Shown: in pieces, positions 1 to 7,552 of the stretch
Position numbering within the stretch: position 1 is the first letter of the stretch
How the letters are laid out: every line of letters begins with the position of its first letter
NCBI RefSeq assembly: GCF_048320135.1
Contig: NZ_CP182947.1
Span: 1,240,001-1,304,000 of the forward strand
Direction of reading: 5' to 3'
DNA length: 64,000 bases
DNA from: Ideonella_A sakaiensis_A
GTDB lineage: Bacteria; Pseudomonadota; Gammaproteobacteria; Burkholderiales; Burkholderiaceae_C
Notes under the pieces: model-generated
What the model saw: only the letters and a program-made list of their open reading frames with translations
Told to the model about the DNA's origin: nothing
The model's database searches: none
Translations under genes and position numbers: made by a program

Positions 1-1
1 C

Positions 2-508
2 TCGGGTGCGAAAGCGCAGATGGAGCCGATGGACATGGGCGAGGTCGGCCGAGGATCGGTGATCACCGACCCGACCGGCGCGACCGTTGCGCTGTGGAAC
101 AGCACCGATGGTGACCGCGCCGACGTCGAGCAGGCGCCGAACGGCAGCTTCTGCTGGCACGAGTTGTGGACCGGCGACGAAAAGGCCGCGATCCTGTTCT
201 ACCAGCAGGTGATCGGCTATCAGCACGACAGCATGGACATGGGGCCTGCCGGCATCTACCACCTGCTGACCCACGACGGCCAGCAGCGTGCCGGGGTGAT
301 GCGTGACAGCGAAGGCAAGGCGCCGCCGATGTGGCTGCCTTATGTCGCGGTCGCCGACGCCGACGCATCCGCTAACAAGGCCGAACAGCTCGGTGCGAAG
401 ATCGTCGTGCCGCCGACCGACATCCCGGTCGGCCGCTTCTCGGTGCTGATCGACCCGCTCGGCGCGGCGATCGGCGTCGTTCATCTGCAGCCGGGTCAGC
501 AAGGCTGA
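2..508 (+). CDS. VOC (glyoxalase/bleomycin-resistance fold) protein, 5' end cut by window edge
   Basis: The frame is open to the first base and codes for residues SGAKAQ before the first internal ATG at 20, so the gene probably starts outside the window. The visible protein resembles the end of one VOC repeat (GSVITDPTGATVALW), a short linker, and a complete second repeat that starts at the GSFCWHEL segment and ends in LIDPLGAAIGVVHL. This two-repeat layout is typical of the roughly 260-residue VOC proteins related to mycobacterial CFP30B. Members of the fold are metal-dependent lyases, epimerases or ligand-binding proteins, and the substrate cannot be read from the sequence. The gene converges on the osmoprotectant operon, with 24 bp between the stop codons. 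The family call is secure; the function is unknown. Confidence 0.8.
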   Translation, partial: SGAKAQMEPMDMGEVGRGSVITDPTGATVALWNSTDGDRADVEQAPNGSFCWHELWTGDEKAAILFYQQVIGYQHDSMDMGPAGIYHLLTHDGQQRAGVMRDSEGKAPPMWLPYVAVADADASANKAEQLGAKIVVPPTDIPVGRFSVLIDPLGAAIGVVHLQPGQQG

Positions 509-532
509 TCTGGATGCACCGTCGCGGCGCCG

Positions 533-1285
533 TCAGGCGGCGTCGCGCCAGCGCTGCAGATGGCGGCCGAGGCGCGCGAACGCCATGTCGGTGACGATCG
601 CCAGCGCACCGGCCAGCACGGCACCCTGCAGCACATAGGCGGTATTAAAGCCGGACAGGCCGATCACGATCGGCGTGCCGAGCGTGCGCGCGCCAACCGT
701 CGATGCAATCGCCGCGGTGCCGATATTGATCACGACCGAGGTGCGCACGCCGGCAAGCAGCACCGGCGCCGCCAGCGGCCATTCGACGCTGCGCAACAAC
801 TGCCAGCCGGTCAGACCCTGCCCGCGAGCCGCCTCGAGCACATGCGGCGACACCGACTCGAATCCGGCAACGCTTCCGCGCAATACCGGCAGCACGCCGT
901 ACAAGGCCAGCGCGATCAGCGCCGGCCAGGCGCCAAAACCGATCAGCGGTGCGGCCACCGCGAGCACTGCAACCGGCGGCACCGTCTGGCCGATTGCCGT
1001 GGCCATCTCGACCAGCGGCCTGAATTCGCGGCCGACGGACCGGGTCACGAACCAGCCGGCAGCAACACCGACCAGCACCGCCGCCGCACTCGATGCGGCC
1101 ACCAGACCGGCATGTGCCGCAAGCAGCGCGAGAAACGAATCCTGCTCGTACATCGGCCGCTGCAGCTGCGGAAAAAGCGCGGCAAAAACCGGCTTCAGCA
1201 ACGGCATGCCGGCAGCCAGCAGCAGCAGGCCGGGCAGAGCCCACAACAGCGGCTCCTGCCGCAGCCGGCCCATAACTCGACTCAT
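533..1285 (-). CDS. yehW: Osmoprotectant ABC transporter permease, YehW type
   Basis: This 250-residue inner-membrane protein has several hydrophobic segments and the binding-protein-dependent permease signature around EAARGQGLTGWQLLRSVEWP, which docks on the ATPase. It is the last gene of a four-gene operon in the order solute-binding protein, long permease, ATPase, short permease, which matches E. coli yehZYXW; YehW there is about 243 residues. The start ATG overlaps the stop of the upstream ATPase gene by 4 nt (ATGA), so translation is probably coupled. The family is known for low-affinity glycine-betaine-type uptake. The substrate here is inferred from gene order and homology rather than from residues. 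Confidence 0.85.
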   Translation of the reverse strand: MSRVMGRLRQEPLLWALPGLLLLAAGMPLLKPVFAALFPQLQRPMYEQDSFLALLAAHAGLVAASSAAAVLVGVAAGWFVTRSVGREFRPLVEMATAIGQTVPPVAVLAVAAPLIGFGAWPALIALALYGVLPVLRGSVAGFESVSPHVLEAARGQGLTGWQLLRSVEWPLAAPVLLAGVRTSVVINIGTAAIASTVGARTLGTPIVIGLSGFNTAYVLQGAVLAGALAIVTDMAFARLGRHLQRWRDAA

Positions 1286-2214
1286 CGCGGCGGGTCGAGC
1301 AGATCGACAAACCGGACCACACCGAGTGATCGGCCTGCATGGTCGGCGACCGGTAACCGCTCGCTGCGGCTCGACAGGAAGGCGGTCAGCGCCTGCTGCA
1401 GGCTGTCCTCCGGCCGCAACGCCGGGCCATCGGCCGCCTCGCCGGTTTGCATGATCTCGGCGACCGAGCGGAATTCGAGCTGCCGCATTTCGAGCGCGCC
1501 CGCGCCGAAAAACGACGATACGCGCTCACTGGCCGGTTCGAGCAGCAATTGCCGCGGCGTGCCGGCCTGCACCACCCTGCCCTGATCGAGCAGCACGATC
1601 TGCCGGCCGAGCAGCAGCGCCTCGTCGACATCATGGGTGACCAGCACCACCGTCGTCTGCAGCGCCTGCTGGATGCGCAGCAGCTCACGCTGCAGCGTCT
1701 GCCGCGTCAGCGGATCGAGCGCGGCAAACGGCTCGTCCATCAGCAGCACCGACGGCCGCGCCGCCAGCGCGCGGGCCACGCCGACCCGCTGCTGCTGGCC
1801 GCCCGACAGCTGGTGTGGATAGCGGCCGCGAAACTGCGCCGGATCGAGCCCCAGCAATTCGAGCAGCTCGTCGACCCGGCCGTCGATCTCCGCTGCCGGC
1901 CAGCCGAGCAGGCGCGGCACGGTGGCGATGTTGCGGGCGACGCTCCAGTGCGGAAACAGGCCGGTCGACTGGATCACATAACCGATGCGGCGGCGCAGCT
2001 GTTCGGCCGGGCCATCACGGATATCGGCGCCATCGAGCAGGATCTGCCCGCTGTCGAGCTCGATCAGCCGGTTGATCAACCGCAGCAGCGTCGATTTGCC
2101 GGAGCCGGAGGCACCGACCAGCACCGTGATGCTGGCCGGCTCGACCTGCAGCGAGACGCCGCCGACCGCGGCCACGTCGCCATACCGTTTGCCGACCTCG
2201 CGCAATTCGATCAT
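1282..2214 (-). CDS. yehX: Osmoprotectant ABC transporter ATP-binding protein, YehX type
   Basis: A 310-residue ATPase starting at MIELREVGKRYG. It carries Walker A (GASGSGKST), the signature LSGGQQQRVGVARALA, Walker B (VLLMDEPFAALD) and the H-loop (VLVTHDVDEAL). After the nucleotide-binding domain there is a C-terminal extension that resembles a single CBS-like motif (RSVAEIMQTG onward). Such extensions occur in glycine-betaine ATPases and respond to ionic strength. A longer frame reaches 2451, but its extra residues are arginine-rich read-through of the permease gene in another frame, so I chose the ATG at 2214. That ATG overlaps the yehY stop as ATGA. The length agrees with E. coli YehX (about 308). 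Confidence 0.9.
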   Translation of the reverse strand: MIELREVGKRYGDVAAVGGVSLQVEPASITVLVGASGSGKSTLLRLINRLIELDSGQILLDGADIRDGPAEQLRRRIGYVIQSTGLFPHWSVARNIATVPRLLGWPAAEIDGRVDELLELLGLDPAQFRGRYPHQLSGGQQQRVGVARALAARPSVLLMDEPFAALDPLTRQTLQRELLRIQQALQTTVVLVTHDVDEALLLGRQIVLLDQGRVVQAGTPRQLLLEPASERVSSFFGAGALEMRQLEFRSVAEIMQTGEAADGPALRPEDSLQQALTAFLSSRSERLPVADHAGRSLGVVRFVDLLDPPR

Positions 2215-3398
2215 CGTGACGGTACGCTGGCGCGCAGCAACACCGCAAAGCCGGCATCGACGACGAGTGCGATCGCGAGCACCGGTATCACGCCGAGCAG
2301 CACCAGGTCGAGTGCACTGCCGAGCAGGCCTTGGAAAACGATCGCACCGAGCCCGCCGGCGCCAATCAGCGCCGCGACGACGACCAGCCCGACCAGTTGC
2401 ACCGTCGTCAGCCGAAGCGCCGACAGCAGCACCGGCCAGGCGAGCGGGCACTCGATCTGCCAGAAGCGCTGGCGGCGGCTCATCCCCATCGCGCTGGCCG
2501 CCTCGAGCACCGGCGGCGCGATCTGCTGCAGCCCCGACGTCACGCCATGGACGATCGGCAGCAGCGCATACAAGGTCAATGCGATCGCCGCCGGCAGCAG
2601 CCCGATGCCCTGCACGCCGGAAGCCGGCCAGGCCTGGCCGAGCCAGGCGAGCGGTCCGATCAGCAGGCCGAACAAGGCGATCGACGGAATCGTCTGGACC
2701 AGGTTCAACACGACGAACAATGGCCGCGCAAGACCTGGGCGGCGCGCCGCGGCGACGTCGAGCGGCAGGCCGACCAGCAGCGCCGGCAGCAGGCTGACGC
2801 CGACGATCTGCAGATGGCGCAGCACCGCGGCCGCGAAGACCTCATCGCGGTTGGCATATTCCTTCAGCAGCGACAGGTCGTCGAGCGCGCCGCCTGCCAG
2901 CAGCAGCACCGGCGGCAGCAGCAACACGACGGCCAGCGCACGGCCAGGCCACAGGCGCCGCAGCGCGTCGGCGCCGATTGCCCACAGCAGCAGCGCGCCA
3001 AGCCAGAAGCCGCCGTTCAGCGACACCCGCGCCAGCGGCGACAACAGCGCCGACTGGCGCGTTGCCTCGGCGCCAGCCAGCGCCGTCAGGCCGGCGAGCA
3101 ACAGCGCAGCCACCAGCACGGTGACGAAGTCGATGCCGCGGCGTGGCGGCAGCACCACCGCGGCAGCCAGCCAGACCAGTCCGAGGCCGAGCAGATACCA
3201 CCCGCCATGCAGCACGACGAGCAAGTTAACGCCCTGCCCGCTCAGCAGGCGGTTCGGCGCGACGCGCAGAAACGGCAGCAGCCACAAGGCCAGCAGCAGC
3301 GCGACCAGCAGCACCGCGAGCACCCGCTGGCGGACGATGCCGGCGGCGCGCGGCGGGCTGTCGACGATGCCGGAAACCGGCATCGGCGCCGCTGTCAC
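2211..3398 (-). CDS. yehY: Osmoprotectant ABC transporter permease, long YehY type
   Basis: A 395-residue permease with an N-terminal block of several hydrophobic segments that ordinary OpuB/OpuC permeases lack, followed by the conserved transport domain with the EAASAMGMSRRQRFWQIECP coupling loop. E. coli YehY (about 385 residues) has the same extended design. The first possible start is a GTG at 3398 that forms a GTGA overlap with the stop of the binding-protein gene. An in-frame ATG five codons further in (3383) is the alternative. It would form the membrane channel with YehW. Every junction in this operon overlaps by 4 nt, which suggests fixed stoichiometry by coupled translation. Confidence 0.87.
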   Translation of the reverse strand: MTAAPMPVSGIVDSPPRAAGIVRQRVLAVLLVALLLALWLLPFLRVAPNRLLSGQGVNLLVVLHGGWYLLGLGLVWLAAAVVLPPRRGIDFVTVLVAALLLAGLTALAGAEATRQSALLSPLARVSLNGGFWLGALLLWAIGADALRRLWPGRALAVVLLLPPVLLLAGGALDDLSLLKEYANRDEVFAAAVLRHLQIVGVSLLPALLVGLPLDVAAARRPGLARPLFVVLNLVQTIPSIALFGLLIGPLAWLGQAWPASGVQGIGLLPAAIALTLYALLPIVHGVTSGLQQIAPPVLEAASAMGMSRRQRFWQIECPLAWPVLLSALRLTTVQLVGLVVVAALIGAGGLGAIVFQGLLGSALDLVLLGVIPVLAIALVVDAGFAVLLRASVPSR

Positions 3399-4348
3399 TT
3401 GATCAGGCCCTTGGCCTTCAGATGGTTTTCAGCAACCTTGCCGGCATCCTGGCCCTCGAGCGCGATCTGCGCATTCAGCCGCTGCAGCGTCGGCCCATCG
3501 AGCGTCTGGAAAACCGGCGCGAGTAGCGTCGCGATTTTTGGATGCTGTTTCAGCACCGCTTCGCGAACCACCGCGGCCGGCGCATAGACCGGCTGCACGC
3601 CTTTCGGATCGTCGAGGATCATCAGGCCGAGCGCGGAAACCGGGCCGTCGGTGCCATAGGCCATCGCGGCATTGACGCCCGATGTCTGCTCGGCGGCGGC
3701 CTTGATCGTCACCGCGGTATCGCCGCCGGCCAGCGCCAGCAGCTGATCCTGCTTCAGCTTGAATCCGTAGGCCGACTGGAAGGCCGGCAAGGCATCGGGC
3801 CGCTCGACGAACTCGGCCGACGCGGCGAGCTTGAAACTGCCGCCGCCGGCGAGGTATTTGCCAAGATCGGCGAGCGATTGCAGCTTGTGTTTTTGCGCCA
3901 GGTCCTTGCGCACCGCAATTGCCCAGGTATTGTTTGCTGGCGACGGCTGCAGCCAGACCAGCTTGTTGTGTTCGGCATCGAGCTCTTTCACGCGCGAAAA
4001 ACCGGCCGCATGGTTTTTCCAGGCCGGATTCTTTTCGTCGGAGAAGAAGAAGGCGCCGTTGCCGGTGTATTCGGGGTAGAGGTCGATCTCGCCGGAGATC
4101 AGCGCGGTGCGGACGATCTTCGTCGTGCCGAGCTGCAGCCTGTTTTCGGTCTTGACGCCGCCGGCTTCGAGCGTCTTGATGATCAGCTGGCCGAGCAGCG
4201 AACCTTCGGTATCGATCTTCGACGCGACCCGTACCGGCCGCTGCGTCTGCGCCGCAGCATCTGTCGCAAAACCGGACAGCGCTCCAGTGCCGAACAGCGC
4301 GGCGGCAATCGCAATCAGGCCGGCACGGCGGCGAAGGGGATGCGGCAT
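3395..4348 (-). CDS. osmF: Osmoprotectant-binding periplasmic protein, OsmF/YehZ type
   Basis: A 317-residue secreted binding protein. The N-terminus (MPHPLRRRAGLIAIAAALFG) is a classical signal peptide, probably cut near the AAAQ segment around residue 33. The mature part has the OpuAC-like features VASKIDTEGSLLGQ and ALISGEIDLYPEYTGNG, characteristic of betaine/choline-type binding proteins. I placed the start at the ATG at 4348, not the longer frame to 4537, because a GGAGA ribosome-binding site lies 6-7 nt upstream and the signal peptide begins there. It leads the yeh-type operon. No clear promoter was recognised in the 55 bp upstream, so transcription may begin inside or before the neighbouring hydrolase gene. 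Confidence 0.88.
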   Translation of the reverse strand: MPHPLRRRAGLIAIAAALFGTGALSGFATDAAAQTQRPVRVASKIDTEGSLLGQLIIKTLEAGGVKTENRLQLGTTKIVRTALISGEIDLYPEYTGNGAFFFSDEKNPAWKNHAAGFSRVKELDAEHNKLVWLQPSPANNTWAIAVRKDLAQKHKLQSLADLGKYLAGGGSFKLAASAEFVERPDALPAFQSAYGFKLKQDQLLALAGGDTAVTIKAAAEQTSGVNAAMAYGTDGPVSALGLMILDDPKGVQPVYAPAAVVREAVLKQHPKIATLLAPVFQTLDGPTLQRLNAQIALEGQDAGKVAENHLKAKGLIK

Positions 4349-4403
4349 CGGAATCTCCAGGCGATGGTTGCTACAGCGCACACGATACCGCGTCGGCGCG
4401 GCC

Positions 4404-5510
4404 TCAGGCAGCCGCTGGTGCAGCCAGCGCGGCGGCCAGCTGGCCGACGACCGAAGACAGCGACGCCGGATCGAGCCAGCGCAATACAACGACTGCATCG
4501 AATGCCGGCTCGATCCACACCGAATGGCCGCCTGCACCGAGCATCATCAGCGCCTGCCGCGAGGCACCAGGAAAAGCCTTGCCGTCGCGGTTCAGCCACA
4601 GCAGCCGGCCGTAGAACGGCGCGATGCCACACGGCTCGGCCATCCGCTGCAGCCAGTCGGCACCGATCAGCTGGCGGCCGTCGGCAGACTTGCCGTTGTC
4701 GAGAAACAGCTGGCCGATGCGCGCCTGGTCACGCGCGCTGATCGATACCCCGCCGCCCCAGTGCGTGCCGCCCGGCACCGATTGCACCTGCCCCCGCCCC
4801 GGCAGATCGACCCACGAGTCGTCGTAGCCGCGCCAGGCAAAACCCTCGCCGCCACCGAGCGGCTGCAGCAGTTCGCGCAGAAAGACATCGGGCAGCGGCT
4901 CGCGAAACAGATGCAGCAGCGCGAGAGACAGCTGGTTGATCCGCACATCGTTGTATTCCCAGTAAATGCCCGGCGCACGCAGCGGCCGCTGGCCACCTTT
5001 CGGCCCGTCGGCCGGCCGCGGATCCTGCGCCAGCTTGCGCCAGCGGTCGACGCTGTCGGGCAAACCGAAACAGCTGCCCTCCCATTCGCTGGTCTGCACC
5101 AGCAGCTGGGTCCAGGTGATGGCACGGTTGTGATCGCTGTCGAAACCGATGCCCGGCAACCGCGCAGATACCGGTTCGTCCTCATCCGGCAACAGGCCCT
5201 GCCGCTGGGCGATGCCGGCGAGCAGCGCGAGGTAGGTCTTTGCGACGCTGAAGGTCAGATCGGGCCGATCCGGCTCGCCCCATGCGGCGATCTCGCGGCC
5301 ATGCTGCAGCACGACGCCCGACTGCGGGCCTCGCGAATGAACCGGCCCGCGCAGCCGGTTGTACGGCGGCGGATCGTCGTGGTGCACACCCCATGGCGCC
5401 TGTCCGGGCTGCGGCTCGGCATGCGGGTCGCGCGGCCAGGGGGTTTCATGAGACTGGGCGGTGGCGATGGCGGTCGCGAGGTCGACAGCGGGAGCATTCG
5501 GATTGGGCAT
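4404..5510 (-). CDS. Serine hydrolase of the beta-lactamase / penicillin-binding-protein-like fold
   Basis: About 368 residues. It has the SxxK nucleophile motif as SVAK (around residues 88-91), the tyrosine motif as EYND and a C-terminal GGHSVWIEP segment in the place of the KTG-like element. This is the class C beta-lactamase / esterase fold used by many carboxylesterases, D-aminopeptidases and peptidases. No signal peptide is evident, so a cytoplasmic esterase or peptidase is more likely than a true beta-lactamase. The start is uncertain: ATGs exist at 5510 and 5528, neither with a good ribosome-binding site. It lies 58 bp downstream of a papain-like protease gene on the same strand and may be co-transcribed with it. 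Confidence 0.75.
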   Translation of the reverse strand: MPNPNAPAVDLATAIATAQSHETPWPRDPHAEPQPGQAPWGVHHDDPPPYNRLRGPVHSRGPQSGVVLQHGREIAAWGEPDRPDLTFSVAKTYLALLAGIAQRQGLLPDEDEPVSARLPGIGFDSDHNRAITWTQLLVQTSEWEGSCFGLPDSVDRWRKLAQDPRPADGPKGGQRPLRAPGIYWEYNDVRINQLSLALLHLFREPLPDVFLRELLQPLGGGEGFAWRGYDDSWVDLPGRGQVQSVPGGTHWGGGVSISARDQARIGQLFLDNGKSADGRQLIGADWLQRMAEPCGIAPFYGRLLWLNRDGKAFPGASRQALMMLGAGGHSVWIEPAFDAVVVLRWLDPASLSSVVGQLAAALAAPAAA

Positions 5511-5568
5511 CACCCGATTGGAACCCATATTGACAGCGGCTCGCCAACTGCTCGAAACCACCACCCAC

Positions 5569-6183
5569 TCAGGCCAGGCGAGCGACGGCCGGCGAATTCG
5601 CCACCGCGCCGATACCCTGCGTATTCGGTGCCGGCAGCAACGGGTCGCAGACAGTCAAGTTTTCGCCGTCAATTCCGGTGACGACGACGACGTGGCCAAA
5701 ACCGAGCAGGCAGTAGAGCGGGCCGTGGGTCGTCAGCATCGTGCCGATGGCATCCGAACTGGCTCCCAGTTCCTCGGTCAGCGCGGCACCGCGCACCGCG
5801 CGCAGGCGGTTTTCGCCGAGGATCATCGGCAGCAACGCAATCGTCAGCCCCGGCCGGCTCGCCGACTCGAACGGCCGGTAACCCGCTGCGCCGCCGAGCC
5901 TGCGCGTGCGAGCCCAGTTCTCGACCGCGATCTTCGCCGTGCGACTGGCGTTGTACTGCTCGACCGGTGTCGGATTGGCGATGCCCGCAAGTGCGGTCTG
6001 CCTCTCGTGCTGGTATCCATTCTGCGCCTCGCGGCAGCGCAGATACAGCCAGTCGGTGTGCGTGCCTTGCGGCTCGGCCGCGGCGCCGTCGCGCCATTTC
6101 AGCATCATGCGCAATGCGGCGTGCCAGCAGTCGTATTGCGTGATCTGCTGCAAATGGTTGACCGGGGGCGCGACGGCTGGCAT
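5569..6183 (-). CDS. Papain-like cysteine peptidase-fold protein (C39/C70-like)
   Basis: A 204-residue protein starting at the ATG at 6183, which has an AAGGAGT ribosome-binding site 7 nt upstream; the longer frame to 6801 is arginine-rich noise. The N-terminal QYDCWHAALRMML segment has the form of the catalytic-cysteine helix of papain-like peptidases (C19). A histidine in GFGHVVVVTG and an aspartate in VCDPL supply the rest of the triad in the right order. Relatives (the Peptidase_C70/AvrRpt2-like and C39-like families) include effectors and leader peptidases, but many bacterial members have no known substrate. No secretion signal is visible. It is transcribed towards the serine hydrolase gene. 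The fold call is good; the function is unknown. Confidence 0.65.
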   Translation of the reverse strand: MPAVAPPVNHLQQITQYDCWHAALRMMLKWRDGAAAEPQGTHTDWLYLRCREAQNGYQHERQTALAGIANPTPVEQYNASRTAKIAVENWARTRRLGGAAGYRPFESASRPGLTIALLPMILGENRLRAVRGAALTEELGASSDAIGTMLTTHGPLYCLLGFGHVVVVTGIDGENLTVCDPLLPAPNTQGIGAVANSPAVARLA

Positions 6184-6240
6184 GGCGAACTCCTTCGCTG
6201 CCCAGTCTGGCCATTCCGACCGGCAAGGACAAGCCCATTG

Positions 6241-6260
6241 CCCCCCAAGGTCTTGGGGGG
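6241..6260. repeat. Perfect short inverted repeat in a divergent intergenic region
   Basis: CCCCCCAAG, a two-base loop, then CTTGGGGGG forms a perfect 9-bp stem. It sits between the divergent papain-like and phosphotransferase genes, about 58 bp upstream of the former and 110 bp upstream of the latter. It could be an operator or an RNA hairpin near the 5' end of a transcript. No T-run follows, so it is not a standard terminator. Confidence 0.5.
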
Positions 6261-6371
6261 TACGGCACGGCCAAAGCCGTTCCAGGTGCATTCTGATCAC
6301 GATCCGACCGTCACGCTTGCGGCAATCCGGCGCCGCAGTCACGATCCCGGCGCAGACCGGCCCGACCACAG

Positions 6372-7289
6372 ATGTCCACCCAGCCCCAACTGCCCGCCAA
6401 TCCCGACGTGGCCGAATTCGACGCGTTGCGGCAGCACCCTGCACGCTGGATCGGTGTCGTCGCCACGCTCGGCGCGCGTTACAGCAGCGCGCCGGCGGTA
6501 GCGGCAGGCGACGGGACCGTGCTGGTCGCGCTGCTCGGCGACGATCTGGTACTGAAGCTGTATCCGCCATCGCTGCGCGACCACTGCGTTTTCGAGCACG
6601 CGATGCTGACCCACCTGCACGACCGCTTGTCGCTGCCAACGCCGCGTCTCGTCGACAGTCTCGAGCACGCCGGCTGGCCCGGCCTCGTGATGACGCAGCT
6701 GCCGGGCACGCCGCTCGATCGTGTCTGGCCGGCGCTGGCGAAGCGCCAGCGCAGCGTGGTGCTGCAGACGATCGGCCGAGTCGCAGCCGAGGTTCATGCA
6801 CTGCCGCTCGGCGCCATGCCGGCGTTGGCGCCGCGTTGGACCGATTTCCTGAAGCTGCAACGCGAGCGCTGCCGGCAGCGCCAGCAGCGCACCGGCCTGC
6901 CCGCGCACCTGCTGACGCAGCTCGATGACTTCCTGGACGGACCGGTACCGCAGGGGCCGGCGGTGATCCTGACCGGCGAATACACGCCGTTCAACCTGTT
7001 GCACCAGCACGGCGCGCTGTCCGGAATGTTCGATTTCGGCGACGGCCTGCTCGGCCCGCCTGAATACGACTGGCTCGGTCCCCTGTGTTTTCTGGCCGCC
7101 GGCGATGCCGACTGCATCGATGCGTTTTTCGACGGCTATCACGGCCGCCGGTTCGATCGACGCCGACGCAACGAGCTGATGCGCCTGCTGCTGCTGCACC
7201 GCTACAGCCATCTGCAGGCACAGATTGCGATGCCCGGCTGGCAGGCCGCGCCGGATTTTCCGACGCTGGCGGCGCTGATCTGGCCGTGA
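6372..7289 (+). CDS. APH-fold phosphotransferase family protein
   Basis: A 305-residue protein with the aminoglycoside-phosphotransferase / choline-kinase layout: an N-lobe with a VLKLYPPSLRDHCVFEH segment (lysine and glutamate that would bind ATP), a hinge (GLVMTQLPGTPL), a catalytic-loop equivalent (ILTGEYTPFNLL) and the metal-binding MFDFGDG. The catalytic loop has TGEY in place of the usual HGDL, so the histidine is lost and the catalytic aspartate is a glutamate. I believe relatives with a TGEY loop exist, so this may be a subfamily trait rather than inactivation. The substrate is unknown and nothing around it suggests antibiotic resistance. It starts at the ATG at 6372 with no obvious ribosome-binding site. 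Confidence 0.7.
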   Translation: MSTQPQLPANPDVAEFDALRQHPARWIGVVATLGARYSSAPAVAAGDGTVLVALLGDDLVLKLYPPSLRDHCVFEHAMLTHLHDRLSLPTPRLVDSLEHAGWPGLVMTQLPGTPLDRVWPALAKRQRSVVLQTIGRVAAEVHALPLGAMPALAPRWTDFLKLQRERCRQRQQRTGLPAHLLTQLDDFLDGPVPQGPAVILTGEYTPFNLLHQHGALSGMFDFGDGLLGPPEYDWLGPLCFLAAGDADCIDAFFDGYHGRRFDRRRRNELMRLLLLHRYSHLQAQIAMPGWQAAPDFPTLAALIWP

Positions 7290-7552
7290 GCGCTGTATCC
7301 GCTCGCTCCCGTCCAGGACCGATTGAACCGATCGGCTGCTTCGGGGTCGATCGGCTCAGCCGCTGCGCCTTCAACGATGAATACGACGAAGGACAACGCA
7401 AACTCGATCAGGCCTTCGGTGGGCTCGAAAACGAGGTGCCCGACGCAATCGCACGCGCAATCCGGTGGCGCGGTTCACGCTGTGGCTCGAGCACCGGTGG
7501 GTCATGATGAAGCGGCGCTGGAGGCGCCGCCGGGCCTCGCGATCGTGACCAA

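Noticed and set aside
1447..3402. 651-codon frame opposite the yehXY genes
   Set aside because: Antisense shadow; Arg/Ser/Ala-rich and non-homologous.
4404..5510. True beta-lactamase
   Set aside because: It lacks a signal peptide and the standard KTG triad; the general serine hydrolase fold is the safer call.
6372..7289. Antibiotic (aminoglycoside) resistance gene
   Set aside because: The fold is APH-like, but the catalytic loop is atypical and there is no mobile or resistance context, so no drug resistance is claimed.
7290..7552. Short frames between the phosphotransferase and the dnaJ-like gene
   Set aside because: No family resemblance, no ribosome-binding site, and they overlap in several frames. 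Treated as non-coding.
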